From Romanomermis culicivorax (taxonomy: Eukaryota; Nematoda; Enoplea; Mermithida; Mermithidae), in the NCBI GenBank assembly GCA_963922205.1, contig CAWUHX010000118.1, positions 372,001-436,000 on the forward strand: DNA of 64,000 nt, read 5' to 3'. Position 1 is the first letter of the stretch; each line of letters opens with the position of its first letter. This document shows positions 9,122 through 21,650 of this stretch, piece after piece. A program made the translations under genes and the position numbers. A model generated the notes under the pieces. That model was not told where the DNA came from. It did not search any database and was given only the letters and a program-made list of their open reading frames with translations.

Positions 9122-9928
9122 TGTAACGCCCAGATTTCTATTCTACTTTTACTTGCTTCAACTCTAAGCAGTCCAGGGGGACGGACGATAAATGAATAAT
9201 AAAAACAACAATAAAACAGCTGATGATTCTTTGTATCAACACACAATAAAATAATGGTTCTTGCCTCACAACAAAGCTTCACATAAAAATACAACACCGA
9301 CTCAGAATCTGCATAAAAATCGGCATCAAAATCTGAATTTTTCCGTTTTCTTATCTTTTATATCGCTTCTCTGAACCACGCCTTCAGGCTGTGGGACGTC
9401 CGCTTCGGTTTGCTCACCTAACCAATCGCTGCTTCGCTCACCTGCTTCTGCTTACTGTATGCTTCTATCGCCATGCCTTTTTGCTTTAATTCATGCTTAA
9501 TTTCCACGCTTACATGCTTTAATTTACAGTATGCTTTGCCACGCCTACATGTTTTTTGTTTTTCATGTGTTTTTCGGTTTTCCATGCATTCTACCTAAAT
9601 CTTGTGTCTGGGTCGGGGTTTCTGTATTTTCTACATGGGCAGGTGTGTTTACGATTCTGGGGGGAATTATTGTACCTACAGAATGTATGTTTTCATGTGA
9701 ATTATGAGGGCCACGTGCCGATGTGCAAATAATTATGTACGTCTTAATTGGGTCAATGGGGTGTGGGATGATCAAAACAGAGTGCTTCACATGAATTTAT
9801 ACGAATGTTTGGGTGTGAATTCCAGACACCCTTGAGACGATAGACTATAATATGAATTTATATTTATTAAAGAATATCACATAGTGTACATTTTATGTTT
9901 ACATTGATGCGTTAGCATCTACGTTACA
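9122..9928 (+). mobile_element. Solo LTR, TGTAACG family (807 bp)
   Basis: Begins TGTAACGCCCAG and ends CTACGTTACA, with short terminal inverted repeats TGTAAC/GTTACA. It is flanked by the 4-bp target duplication ACAG (9118-9121 and 9929-9932). A second copy in inverse orientation lies at 16300-17113. There is no internal region, so this is the usual product of LTR-LTR recombination. The true transcriptional orientation is not known. Confidence 0.85.
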
Positions 9929-9932
9929 ACAG

Positions 9933-10654
9933 TACTATCACAAAGTATAATGTGCAGGTACATTTCATGTTTTGCCATATTTTTGGTGTAATCTATTATT
10001 TATTTCTTCTGCTATTCAGCATTTTACTATGTTATTTTGCCAAATTGAGCATAACTATTCGCAAGCTGGTATTTCAGTTGGACATTTGCAGTTTATTTAA
10101 ATTTTAACAGTCCAGTCATTATTTATGACACAACATTGAGCTGTTTCCGACTATTGGCCTATGCCAGGCTAGATGCAACTAGTGTTCAAAAGGATATGAA
10201 ACTTAAGCAAGACAAAGATAGAGATGAGAAAATAAAAAGTTAAAGATACAATACATTTAATATTAACCAGGATTGTTTATTTCCAATTGAATAGCATAAC
10301 CATTACAACAAGAAAATTTAATAAAGAAACCGTTTGCGAGAAAATTTGACAGCTGCCACCCTTATGCTCTGCTATTATAGAGAATAATACAGTTAATTCA
10401 AATCGTCCTTCCTTTGGGCGGCAGCGTCATAAATTTTTTTGGATGATCATACACCTTTCAGGCTGGATATCAATATTCTTCACTTCTCCCATGCTAAGAA
10501 TTTGTTCTTTCGATTTTTTTTTTAAATTTCTCCCATTAATTGATCAAAAGGAATTCTATATTTGAGCGATGAGCTGAGGTTTTCAATCAGCTAACGAGAT
10601 GAAAGCAATAACATTTATTATGACAAACAGCTACTTACATACTGAATTTTTCTG
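9933..10654. other. AT-rich non-coding stretch
   Basis: I see no open frame of note and no repeat in common with the rest of the window. It precedes the relic protease exon. Confidence 0.4.
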
Positions 10655-10863
10655 ATTTGCCTTTCGAATCCAAAGTGGAATCGTCTCAAGCGAGTTAATG
10701 ATGAGAAAGATGCAGATCCTCATTCGAAACCATGGATGCTGGCTCTAAGTAGGGGCTGTGGCTCATTCCTCATCAGCCGCAAGCCCCATCTTTTCTCAAC
10801 TGATGTTTGTGAAGGATCTTCAGATATTTTGCTCACTGCTGCATACTGTACTGTGCGTGATCC
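10655..10863 (+). pseudogene. Relic of a trypsin-like His exon (gene B)
   Basis: 209 nt, exactly the length of exon 2 of the complete gene (48514-48722) and colinear with it base by base. It is open throughout and followed by a good donor (GTAAGA). It shares LKRV (activation site), DPHSKPWM and CGSFLISRKPHLF. Two losses are visible: the acceptor is TTTTTCTG instead of TTTTCAG, and TAAHC has become TAAYC, so the catalytic His is Tyr. Downstream intron sequence near 10930-10995 also matches the complete gene near 48805-48870. A duplicated, decayed gene is the simplest reading. Confidence 0.75.
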
Positions 10864-11072
10864 GTAAGACTCATTTTTTTCTTCATTTGCACTCATCCAT
10901 TGGGCTGAATAATCTACAGTGCTATAATAGGTAGGACAGTAAAACTGTCAGAAAGGATTGTATTTCAATATGAAAGATATCATTGCACAGGACAATCCTT
11001 GCAGTTGAGGTATGTAATACCTATTGTTTTAGTTGTTGACATAATATATAGCCAGTACTAGCCCGGATTAAG

Positions 11073-11823
11073 GTGGAATCATACTTCATCCTGCATCCAG
11101 GGTCCGGCATCCAGCATCCGGGGTCGGGCATCCGGCATCTGGAAAAAGTCTATTTTTTTCCTTTTCCCATGCTGCCGTCTCATTTTTTTGCCCGAAGACT
11201 GGAATTTTGCCATATGGGAATAGTGGAAACAGTTTGTACTTTTCCGGATGCTGGAGAGCATAGTTTGTATGTATGTAATTTCAATTGAAGCTCGTGTTTG
11301 ATTGGTTTTTGCTTAGACAATGTATGCGAGAGATATCGATTTTTTTAGTTGAGGCAAAATTTTGTGTTTTTAATCATGGCGTTCATTTAATTTTTGATTT
11401 CTGAGTATTTTGTATGTTTTTTTCGTTCTTGAAAGCATATATATGTGCAGGGTAGTCATATAAAGACTTTTTTCTAGGCTTAATTATAGTTTAGTCACGC
11501 CTATGGAAGACTTTGACAAATTTGACAAATTTCTCTCCAATAAATAGTACAAAAATGCTATATCAAGGATGTTTTCTTCGTCTTACATCCAAATACTTAC
11601 GAGTGGACCTGGAAAATAATATTATATATATTTTCCATACACAATTTCTCCTGAAACAAAATATTGCACAGATGCCAGAAGCCAAATTGCCGGATGCCTG
11701 AAGCCAAATTGATGGATGCCCGAAGCCATATTGCTGGGTGCCAGACACTGAATGTGGGAAGCTAAAAATAACTTTCCAGATGCCGGATGACGGATGCCGG
11801 ATGAAGTATGAATCCGCCTTTAG
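11073..11823. mobile_element. MITE-like element with subterminal GGATGCCGGATG repeats
   Basis: Inverted ends: GGTGGAATCATACTTCATCC on the left, and the reverse complement of GGATGAAGTATGAATCCGCC on the right. Inside both ends lie arrays of GGCATCC / GGATGCC words. No transposase. The target duplication is not clear. It separates the relic exon from possible downstream relics of gene B. Confidence 0.65.
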
Positions 11824-11824
11824 G

Positions 11825-11960
11825 TTCCCCAAGCAGAGGAGTTACCCAATGGGGCACAGCTTGTCACTCACTTTGACAAGGTCATATTTTTCTATCAAAA
11901 TGACATGGCTTTTCCATCAATCTGATACGACTCCACCATTTAATGTGACATAACGAATCG
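11825..11960 (-). repeat. End fragment of the 1.3-kb interspersed repeat
   Basis: CCCAATGGGGCACAGC, ending TTTAATGTGACAT, matches 36005-36125 in the same orientation and 62440-62575 inverted. Only the terminal 130 bp are present. Confidence 0.6.
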
Positions 11961-12177
11961 ATGAGATATTCACAATTTATGCCGAAGGTGGCAATATAAA
12001 AATTTGCCAATTGCTGAACAACTTTTTCCACCTCAATTTTCGCATAGCCAGTTCTGTAAATCGAAAATTAAGTGCAGTTTTTTTATTTTAGTAAATTTTT
12101 TTCGCATCACTTCATGCTTTTAGCCCTATTTAGAAGTTTTAATAATGCACATTGTGATCGTTTGTCTATTTTCCAGT

Positions 12178-12335
12178 GGGATTAGCAAGTTCGTATTTGG
12201 TAGTGGTGAATGTTCCTGAATTATTTGGAGGTCGATCCTTCCGTATATGGTGAAACTGATCAGCTAATTATTGTGTTTTTCTTGCCCACAGGCCATTCTT
12301 TGTATAGCTCCAGTTTGCGAGAAAGCTGCTTCATA
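12178..12335 (+). pseudogene. Possible relics of gene B exons 4 and 5
   Basis: After TTTTCCAG at 12168-12175, the frame LASSYLVVVNVPELF resembles a trypsin VxVP strand. After TTGCCCACAG at 12282-12291, ALCIAPVCEK-like residues resemble the GSPIVCTK block. There are no conserved donors or active-site Ser. Weak evidence, offered only because it falls in the expected order after the relic exon. Confidence 0.2.
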
Positions 12336-12719
12336 AGTATTTTGTTTAATGAATATGAAATCGAATTTTGTTTTCTAGGCAGAGCAAAAGTAATTGTAGA
12401 TTAGTTTAAGTAAGAATTACAATCTCTAGATTGATATGATAGCACATTCCACGTTTTGACATCCAAAAACTTCTAGTATATAAGGGAAGATCCATGGACA
12501 AGTGGCATAATGCTCCTCACAAGCATTTACCTTAGAATTGAAGAATATTATAACATGAGGGGTTTGTTGTGAAGTAGGCGAAGTAGCCATGCCTCAAGTG
12601 TGAGGGCCGAAGGGTGCTACAGGAGTTGCAGGCACTGAGGTACTGTAGGAAGGAAATGCTACTTATTACGAACCTGCTACAGACGAACCACTAAAGAATT
12701 ATGCAAATTTAAGACGATA

Positions 12720-12925
12720 GTGCTGGGCAAAGGTTTATTCATGGATGTTGGCATAAAGTTACAAAAAATACAATACGAAAACAAGAATGATTTCATCATT
12801 TTTTCGTCTTTCTGTGGTGCTCCATTGCTATGCGAATTGTCTGCACCACGGGTCATTCACTTAGTCCATTTGCATGTCAACTTCCCAATCCCGGCTTTGC
12901 CAGTAAAAGAGTGCCCAACATACTG
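12720..12925 (+). repeat. Interspersed repeat shared with 45060-45280
   Basis: The blocks CTTTCTGTGGTGCTCCA, CATTTGCATG and AGGGTGCCCAACA-like words occur in the same order at 45060-45280. The element type is unknown; at 45 kb it lies beside LTR-like sequence. Confidence 0.6.
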
Positions 12926-12929
12926 AGAA

Positions 12930-14090
12930 CAAATGCATTTGGGATAACGATACATTTGGTATACTGATACATTCGTGATACTGATAGGCTGCAGTCAGTA
13001 CATTGCTAGATGACCTTTCCTGTAGATCAGGATTGCTTGGTGGTCGGCTGATCAAAAAAGCACCACAAGTAGGATGCCACATCAGGTGGTAAAATAAAAC
13101 TGCCCATGGTAGTGAAAATTTTCCCATTGTAGACATGCTTGATCTTTTGGAAAAAATACTGCATGTAGTTGTTTGAAAGCATTGGGGAGTGCAAATAATC
13201 ATTAATTTGAGTGATGAAAAAAGTTGATTGATTTCCGACAGTTTTTTCTAGTATTTTTAACTAGAAATGTTGCTCACAAACAGTTGATGCAATTTGTCAA
13301 ATTGATAATCATTCTCACTCCACAATGCATAGGGATATTACTTGTTTGTGTCCATGCTCTTAAGGGAGGTCGCACAGTGATTGTATATAACAATAGTGAA
13401 GTGCTTATATATGCTTGGATGTTCAGTCCTTGCTTAGATCAAGATACGTCATATAAAAGGGCATAATTGCTTGAACATGCCTGATCCTTGTCAGTCACAC
13501 AAGGAAGCTTCTTACTAGTAAAGGCCGGTACTGTGCAATGGTTCCATAGTTTAACACAACCTTCAACTACAGGACAATCAAAACTTGCTGAATCAAGAAC
13601 TACTACTAACTGGCTTGAAATAGATAAGTTAACAGGCTTTCCAAACCTGATTCTTTCAGGCTTCTACATAAAACAAGAAACTCACAATATGACACAAACT
13701 CCAGCAAATGCTGTGCAATCACATACATAGGACGATAGTAATACTGTAACAGAAGCCATTTTCAGTCAAAAACTCTTCTGTAAAATCAAAATGATCAGTG
13801 AATGTAGAATTTTATACTTTGAAAGTCATACGTTGATTCTCACCAGCAAGCTTAAACAAATATTTCATCATTTTAAGCGACATACACGTTCAACAATCCT
13901 TCGGAACAAAATTGCATATTTTTCTGCACATGAGAAGTTTTGCCTTTCATCAATATAACACGAGAAAGCTTTTGGTGCTGGTCGCCAGTTCCGGACATTT
14001 ACTGATTTCCTTACAGGGTAAGAACCATGATTTCTAGAGCACCAAGTTACAGTCGTACTGTGCGACCGTCAGATGCCCATTCACTTCAAA
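12930..14090. other. Repeat-derived stretch without a gene
   Basis: 13540-13570 (GGTTCCATAGTTTAACACAACCTTC) resembles 47455-47485. I see nothing coding. Confidence 0.35.
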
Positions 14091-14093
14091 GCC

Positions 14094-14372
14094 AAGATTG
14101 CCCACTCCATCACTCTCTATAGAGCAAGATGTTGGCCAGCAACAACCAAACATGAGCAAGTCCTCAGCATCATGGAGATGAGGATGCTTTGATGGTGTCT
14201 CAGCCTTACAATGTTTGACCATGAACCCAACCTAGATGTTTTCCGTTGGGTGGCAGTGGCCCCAATAACCAAAAAGATGTGAGAGGTGAGGCTCAAGTGG
14301 TATGGCCACATTATGCAAAGCAGTGGCAATGACAGCAATGTCATGACCAAAGAAACGTTGGATGGATAGAAT
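14094..14372 (+). mobile_element. RTE-like non-LTR retrotransposon fragment
   Basis: Plus-strand frame: ARCWPATTKHEQVLSIMEMR, then a stop, WCLSLTMFDH, VAVAPITKKM, a stop, and VRLKWYGHIMQSS. This is the C-terminal RT signature of RTE-type elements (ExWPVTxxxE, MEMRMLRW, RWYGHVxR). In-frame stops make it inactive. Confidence 0.75.
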
Positions 14373-14379
14373 TGTAGAA

Positions 14380-14958
14380 GACATGCAGATAGTCAAGATT
14401 GTGCCTTCAATGGAACAAAGTGGAGGCAGACATGTCAGCAAGCAGACTCTGCAGTTTCTTTAAGATCAGGAAGAAGAAAAACTTGGGATCATCAGGCAGA
14501 TAATTGTGATTTGGCTAAACTGAATTGTTGCTCCCTGTGGAGTAACAATTAGGTCGTATAATTCTCCAAGGTAAAAAATGTCCCATTTCGGCACCTGATC
14601 ATCATGATTTCTTTCTAAAAATTCTTTTTCCAAAATATAGGAATCTCAATTTTTCCTATGATTTTTCATCAAAAAATTTCATTTAGGATTGATGAAGGAT
14701 AAGATGTAACTTTTTTATATTTTGTCAATCCTTGCAATTTTGACTATACCTGTATGTATTTCTGATTTTTCTCTTAATAATTTTGTTGTTGAGGAAATTT
14801 GGAAAATTAGAAAATGAAATATTGAATTATAGTTTAGAATTTGGTGTTGATGAAAGATGCAGTTGCACAATTCTACAGGGTTATAATGCTGGAAGAGAAA
14901 AATTAAAAAATCACAATTTGAAGTACTTAAACAAAATATTTTTTTCAGGTATGTGATG
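14380..14958. other. AT-rich non-coding stretch
   Basis: No open frame or recognisable repeat seen. Confidence 0.35.
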
Positions 14959-14959
14959 A

Positions 14960-16255
14960 TGTCAGATTAACAGGAAAAAGCCATGTCATGTTAGGTAGGA
15001 AGGATTATTTCCCAGTCACATTGATGGAAAAACATGTCAGTTTGACCCTGTGAGTGATGGGCTGTGACTCCCAACAGGAGGCTTTTCTTGCTTTTGGAAA
15101 CCTAACCCTGCTAGTACCGGCTATGGGAGATTCCCATAGGTACTCTGGTGTTGCTCTGAGGGTATTGCTGTAGAATAATGGACAATGCCGCCAGGTTAGG
15201 GGTGACAATCCTGGAGTCCTTCTCAGTGTGAATGGGGATGAGGTCATCCATGGAAATGACCTAAACTCTGGGACCCAATTATGAACCAGAAAGTCCCCTT
15301 TTAGCCCAAATCCAAAAGGAAAAGGCTTTACTTATCTGGGAGCTCAGGTGCAAACTGACTTAGGAAGGGTTTCCTCAAAATATACCTACAAGAATAGGGA
15401 CTCACCTAGTCCTGTTTCCCAAACAATTTGAGCAAGGGTGACGGGGTCCCTGGTTGGTATTTCGGTTGGCGGACGGGTGGGAGATGTACCAATTTGGTTT
15501 CTCAACTAAAGGCAACGATGGATGCCAGTGCCAACTCTCTTTATTTGTATAAATATACAAGTGGCAAACTTCCACAAGCGATGCATAGAAATATGTAAAT
15601 GAAGGGCGGCTGACGTGATGTGTATAAAAAATATGTAAAATAAGGGCCAGGGACGCGAAAGCCAAGGAAAATGGATGAAAGTGGGTAAACCCAAAAATGA
15701 GTGAAAAACTAAAGAAACATGTCTTTTAAGGACTTTGTTGGCTACAGCACCAGCCTGGGCGTAGTTTTTGAGGCCCAAGCTAACTTCTCCAGCTAGACAC
15801 GATGCAGAAGATGCCTATGAGCACATAGACATTTTTTCGTTCACATGCCTTTAGCACTGACGCCAACTTGCAGTACCTATGCTAAGCATACGAATGTCTT
15901 TAGCTAAACTTCTTAGCTAGTCATTTTTGGGTAACAAAAATGACTCTAATTTAGATGAAAAGAGGTACATGGAATTCACCTAAAATAGCCATGTGTCTGT
16001 GAAGCAGGTTTTGTTGGAAGTTTTTGCTGAAGGGCATACTGTAGCCCACATGCATAAAAGGAAACAAAATAAACGAAAATACAATAGAATGAAACATAAA
16101 AATGCACAAGCAAAATAATAAATGGAACAAAATTAAAATAAATGATTGTAAAGCAAAAAGTGACGGAAAAGTAAAGCATCAACATGATGGGAATCATGTG
16201 ACCTTGGAGAAAATTGAGCAGCACGTAACAATGGCATGCAAAGAACAGAATACTG
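14960..16255 (+). repeat. 1.3-kb interspersed repeat, copy a
   Basis: Matched along its length by 62440-63690 (same strand), 34740-36125 (inverted) and partly 59890-60660. Shared landmarks: CACATTGATGG(A)AAAA near the start, GCTAGTACYGGCTAT, GACAATGCCGCCAGGT, ACTTTTAAGG-type then CCTGGGCG, CACATAGACATTTT, and an A-rich tail. It starts near TGTCA, as an LTR would, but no target duplication was found and no ORF is present. Confidence 0.65.
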
Positions 16256-16299
16256 CAATCGGAGCAAAGAATGAGAAACTTGTGTACAATAATCCAAAG

Positions 16300-17113
16300 T
16301 GTAATGTACATGCTAACGCATTAATGTAAATACATAATGTGCACTATGTGATATTCATTATTAATTATAAATTCATTTTATAATCTATCATCTCAAAGGT
16401 GTCTGGAATTCACACCCAAACATTCCTATAAATTTATGTGAAGCACTCTGTTTTGATCGTCCCACACCCCATTGACTCAATTAAGATGTACATAATTATT
16501 TGCACATCGGCACCAGGCCCTCGTAACTCACATGAAAACACACATTCTGTAGGTACAATAATTCCCCCCCCCCCCCAGAGGCGTAAACACACCTGCCCAT
16601 GTAGAAAATACAGAAACCCCGACCCAGACACAAGATTTAGGTAGAACGCATAGAAAACCGAAAAAACACATGAAAAACTAAAAACATATAGGCGTGGCTA
16701 AGCATACTGTAGATTAAAGCATGTAAGCATGGAAATTAAGCGTGAATTAAAGCATAGAGGCGGGGGGATAAAAACATACAGTAAGCAGAAGCAGGTAAGC
16801 AAAGCAATGATTGGTTAGGCGAGCAGATGGAAGTGGACCTCCCATGGCATGGTTCAAGAAGTGATATAAAACACAAGAAAAAGGGAAAAAAACAGATTTT
16901 CATGTAGATTCTGAACTTGTGTTATGCGAGACTCCTTTTGATACAGAAGCGTTTTATATTTTGTGTATGTCGACGTCAAGAATCCATCAGTGAGTCAAAT
17001 ATCGTTGTCCTTGTATTATCATTACCATTTGTTGCCCCTGCCTCCCCTTGGACTGTATAGAAGTGCGAGCATTTAGGACCAAGTAAAAGTATAAGCTAAA
17101 ACTGGGCGTTACA
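16300..17113 (-). mobile_element. Solo LTR, TGTAACG family (inverse copy)
   Basis: Reverse complement of the LTR at 9122-9928: starts TGTAATGTACATGCTAACGC, ends CTGGGCGTTACA. The target duplication AAAG flanks it (16296-16299, 17114-17117). It has a run of C near 16562. Its different duplication shows an independent insertion, not an inversion of one element. Confidence 0.85.
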
Positions 17114-19713
17114 AAAGAGTGAAGGCACCAACTTTTTTTCGGATATCTCTTGACCTATTCTATATACAGAAATGACACAAATAGTCTTGGAGAGAAAATT
17201 TAGAAAAAAAATTTCGGAATCTGAAAGAAAATTAAGCTCGAGGTATACTGTAGAAAGTATTCCGAACTAACAACAGGAAGAAAATGAATCATCATTCAAT
17301 TTAGTATGTGTTAGATGTGGAAACCTGATTTGGGTACTGAAAATTGAAAACTGCTTGCAGCCTGGAACCCAGTTATAAACATTAATTAGGGATCTTCCAA
17401 AATAATGTCTGAATATTTTTACGCATCTGATTGAGTCAAGGATGAGAAATCAAGGTGAAGCGGGACGAGCATTAAACACTAAAAGTCCATGGAAATTCAT
17501 GATTTTCAACACTAATAAACAATACATATTGATCATGTGCATACAAAGTGTCTCACAATTTATACTTGACGGTCACGCACTAATACACATCAAATCAGAT
17601 AATTTGCAATGCTCAAACATCAGTTGTCACATGTAGAATGTGTAGACATTCTGACATCACAAAAGAATCAGCAGGTATTGCCTGTTAGATTGTGATTAGG
17701 AAGTTTTACTGTAAGACTGCTCTATAAATTGTTGGATTTTGGGAATGAATACAGCGCTTTCAAGCTCTGTATAGCACATTTAATTGGGGTGGGGGGGATT
17801 TGTGTGTGGGATTTGAAATGGGGTTTTGTCGATTTATGTATACAGGTTACTGCAGCCAGATGGAACAGGCCAGCTTACCTTATTTATTTGCTTTTCAGAA
17901 GCAAGAAGATGAGCAACGATCAAAAGAAAACAGTTCTGAAATCCAAGGTCCACAACGGCAAACAGAATGGGAAATGGTGAGATTTGCGCTTGATGCTCTG
18001 CAAATACTCATAGTCGAGATGAGATAAATTCAACAATAATTTAAAAGGGTGGACTTCGCTTCCTTTCCTTTGGGTCCCAATATTGAGGATAACAGTCGAA
18101 TCTCTATAGATATATATTTATTATAACTGTCAACCCAAAACAGCATACAATTATGATGATTTATGCGAATTAAGGCAAAAAGAAGACGACCAAACTTACA
18201 ACCAGAATGACTTAAAATACAGTAGAAATATAAAATAAATGTCATAAAAACTTACACAAAAACAATGTCACGGAACAAGTGAGGTGGGCACATTCCAAAG
18301 CTTCTTCTTACATTAGTGGCGCTTCCTGGACATGATTTCTATGAGCATCGATCTGTGTCATGATAAGTTTTTATACATAGGGACTCTAAACATGAATAAT
18401 GTGGTTTTTATGCAGAATTTGGAGAAGATCAGCTAGAATTTAAAAGAATTTTTATGGGGGAATAATTCTAGGATAGATACTGTAGGATTCACTAGTAATC
18501 TATGTAATTTCTTACTTAAGGTGGGAAGTTCAAATTTGAGGTGACCGCATGGGTTGGAAATATGACACAGGGTATGATGATAGTAAAATGATTACTGTAA
18601 TGTATGCATGTTATATAATGTACACTGCTGGTATGATTATAGTATTTTTGTAGATTAAACAGCCAGTTTGTGGGATCTTACAGGTGAGTAGATATTTATG
18701 TTGTTTTTATAGTTTTGCTTAGGCTTAGGCTTAGGGCACAGCGGCTGCTCTTGAAGGGTGGGCACAAAGGCAGGCAAAAAGCATGCATCCTGTTGAGGCT
18801 CTTTGAAATGAATTTCTCAGTTGAGATAGCAGGAAGGCTCTTAAAAGTAGATAGCATTGATAGTTTCTACTGTATTTTTGTAGTCGTACAAGCACTAAGT
18901 CCTCGGGCTAATAGACCGGCAGGTTCGATTCCTGAAGAAGGTAGGGTTTTCCAGTAGCCACAAATCATATATGAAATTTGGATAGATTTTATCCAATTGA
19001 GTCTATGGGTGCATCGAGCGTCTGAATTTGGGAATGGATCTGAATACCTGATATCATGAGGAGTCTGAAAATGTCAGTTTGAACCATAATTTGCAAGGGA
19101 ACCATCTTTTAAATAAATTCCAATGGTTTATAACCCTCAAGCTGTCACAAGCCATCAAAACTACCTCAATTACCTCTATTTATTTTCCTAAAATTGAGTA
19201 AGGCGCAATGTCCCACTGTTTTGGGCCATTCACCAAGCTGAGGTTTTCTAGTTGTACCTCCCTCAACATTGATCCAAAAATAACAACCAAAAAATAGCTT
19301 GAAAAAATATATACCAACAAGAGCTTTTATTGTAGCAGCTGATCAAAAAAGTTAGTTTTGTTATCGACAGTGGACACAAAGCTTATGATAAATTCTCATT
19401 TTTACAGTATTCTCCAGAGTGTAGTCAGCTTTCTTGTGAATTTTCAATATTTCAGACCAAACAAAGCATAGTTTGAAATAAAATTGAATGATGCACATAT
19501 CAAATCTTTTTTTTCCCTTTTCCAAGTTTCGTGGTTCAGAATAAAAAAACAAAGTTTGGAAGCACAATTTGCTGAAAAAATATTAATAAGGCACCTGTGG
19601 TTATTTTCAGGGAAAAAATTTTGATCACTTTGCTCAATTGACAAAATTATTAAAATTATCAGATTAAATCAAAAAAACAATGTTTTATTTCTTAGTTTTT
19701 TGCGGGTTCACCT
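17114..19713. other. Intergenic stretch with a tRNA-like promoter relic
   Basis: No convincing gene. At 18880-18950 there is a tRNA-like segment: a B box GGTTCGATTCC (18922-18932) preceded by an A-box-like TCGTACAAGCAC. A SINE relic is likely. The rest is AT-rich without recognisable content. Confidence 0.4.
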
Positions 19714-21069
19714 TGTTAGGCTGCTGTGGGGCCAAGATGATGTAACTGACCTTCCAGTTTATATGTTGTATTGCGTGCTCGTATGCCCTCGGCTACCTAG
19801 CTGCGGTTCTTGGGAGATCCAATCTGGTACGGCCCCTGACGCCAACCCGGTACTAATTACAATCCTACTGCAGGTGTCTGAGACTTGATGTACAAAGATA
19901 TTTATTTTGAGCAAATGGAAAGTGCAGTAAAATACAACAGCAAAAGTAAGTGGGAAATGAATATGCAAAATGCCAAAATACGTGGTCACAAACGCCTGAC
20001 TCCTCCCTGCTTCGCAGATCCTTCTGTTCGTCCCTGTGCACAGAGCCACAGGGACTTTAGGATATCTTAATCCGCAGCCTAAGCTGAAACTTGTCAAAAG
20101 ACGAAACAAATCTACCTGACTCCAAAATAACAACTCACTAACTGTCTTGACCAAAATTGAGCGTCCAAAACTCCTCAGGCCCCGTAGGCGCTCTCAAAGC
20201 TAATCCGTGACATGAAACCAACAATACACAATAAACGTAAGCGGCGATTTCGACCACGTTCCTCTCCGAGTCACTGCGAATATTCACAAAGCGTCCGATT
20301 CTCCGGATAGGACGACACAAAATGTGCAAAAGGAGACGTCTCTCCACCAATGAAAAAAAAACGACCAAGAATAATAAGAAGAATTAATAAGAATGAAAAA
20401 ATACACTGCGACGCGCCTAACATCAACTTGCATGTATTATGCAAAACTTTCGCGCTCACCATTTATTTGTTTTTGAACCAAAAATGTGTGGCACAAACCG
20501 TTTTGTTGGTTTGTTTACTTAATAAAAATTGGTGCTACTTTAACAACAAAGAGCTCTAGAAAATAAAAATATAATAAATAGAGGACCAAAGGTCAGAGGA
20601 ATTGACCCTCTGACATATACAAAGGAAGTTGCAACAGTTCTGACCACAGGCTAACAAAATACAATAAACCAAAACTCTCTCACATGGTTCACCAGATACA
20701 CTCCAGTACTTCACCAAACCTCAGGCAGAACACCTTGGCACGTACCTCAGGAGCTCCTACCCAAGTCTCCACTCCTAAACTTAAGAAACCTTCCACTACG
20801 CTCACAAAACAATACTAGTTATGGTAATAGGCTGTATTGGGAAAACAACAGGATGTGGCCAATAAAATAAGATCAAAATTTAATATTGTACGAATGAGGG
20901 CGACGCTTCCATAAAAACTTTTCCAATAATAAAAAATAACCAAAAATAAGTGAAACAGTGGCACTACAAATCCATGCAAATTTGTCTTTTTCTTTGCCAC
21001 TTTTATCACATCCACTGCCTGCGGGCTGACACAGGAGGCTGAACACCTGCACCCACAATGACCCCGACA
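19714..21069. mobile_element. TGTTAGGC-family LTR interrupted by another LTR
   Basis: Left part 19714-19763 and right part 20616-21069 match, in order, the complete solo LTR at 21867-22373: TTAGGCTGCTGTGG, TGACCTT, then AAAGGAAGTTGCAACAGT, ACCACAGGCTAACAAAATAC, and TTGCCACTTTTATCACATCCAC. The insert 19764-20615 has its own target duplication. It ends near CCCCGACA. No outer duplication is visible. Confidence 0.75.
19764..20615 (-). mobile_element. Solo LTR, TGTCAGAGGG family (852 bp), nested
   Basis: Plus strand begins TGTTGTATTGCG and ends ATTGACCCTCTGACA; target duplication TATA (19760-19763, 20616-20619). The homologous site in the LTR at 21867 lacks the insert, so both ends are fixed by an empty-site comparison. 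Its last 180 bp recur at 45546-45730. Orientation is chosen because the minus strand begins TGTCAGAGGG, but is not certain. Confidence 0.8.
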
Positions 21070-21570
21070 TCCCTCGGCCCTCAAAACCGACCAATGGGAG
21101 GTGAAAACCTTTCTGCAGCCTGAGTCCCATACTGAGGCTCAGGACTGCATAACAGTTCTCCCTTGGAAAACAACTCATTGGGGTTGCCCCCTCCAAATTG
21201 CAATCCAGCCCCTACCAGGTCGTTTAGGTGACAGACACTTTGACCACTCCATTGGGGAGGGCACTCCTTTTCAGGCTACTGGGACGATCTCGAATGTAGT
21301 TCAGCCTAGACTTTGAAAGCAATCTGTGCCTAGATCCGGGGTGCTGCCATTCCTCTTCTCCCATGTACTGATTTTTCTAGCATGGGGGTTGAGTTACTGT
21401 AGGTGTGCTTCCTCTATGGTCAGCTGCTCATCGCCTTGCCCCATCCAATACTAGCCTAAATGACAAAAAAAAGTTTTTTGCCTCAACAGTGGGGTTTTTT
21501 GCCTCAACACTGGTGGCCCTTGATGGTCCGTCAAACTCCACAGCGGAGGGATGTTGAGAGTGCCTTTCCT
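21070..21570. other. Non-coding stretch
   Basis: No ORF or repeat identified. It contains the duplicated phrase TTTTTTGCCTCAACA(C/G)TGG near 21475-21510. Confidence 0.35.
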
Positions 21571-21575
21571 GCTGA

Positions 21576-21650
21576 TCGGTTGGCACAGTTGGTTAGAGCA
21601 TGCGGACGGTAGCCGCAAGGTCCCAGGTTCAGGTCCCAGATGGAGCCCAA
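21576..21650 (+). repeat. tRNA-derived SINE head
   Basis: A-box-like TGGCACAGTTGGTTAGAG (21581-21598) and B-box-like GGTTCAGGTCC (21626-21636), with a foldable anticodon arm TGCGG/CCGCA. The acceptor stem does not pair and loop position 33 is C, so it is not a working tRNA gene. Pol III promoter sequence is the supported part. Confidence 0.55.

Noticed and set aside
9122-17113. One 8-kb DNA transposon with 0.8-kb terminal inverted repeats
   Set aside because: Each arm has its own different 4-bp duplication (ACAG, AAAG) and complete TG...CA ends, so they are two solo LTRs.
21576-21650. Functional tRNA gene
   Set aside because: A and B boxes and an anticodon-like arm are present, but the acceptor and T stems do not pair properly; a SINE head is likelier.
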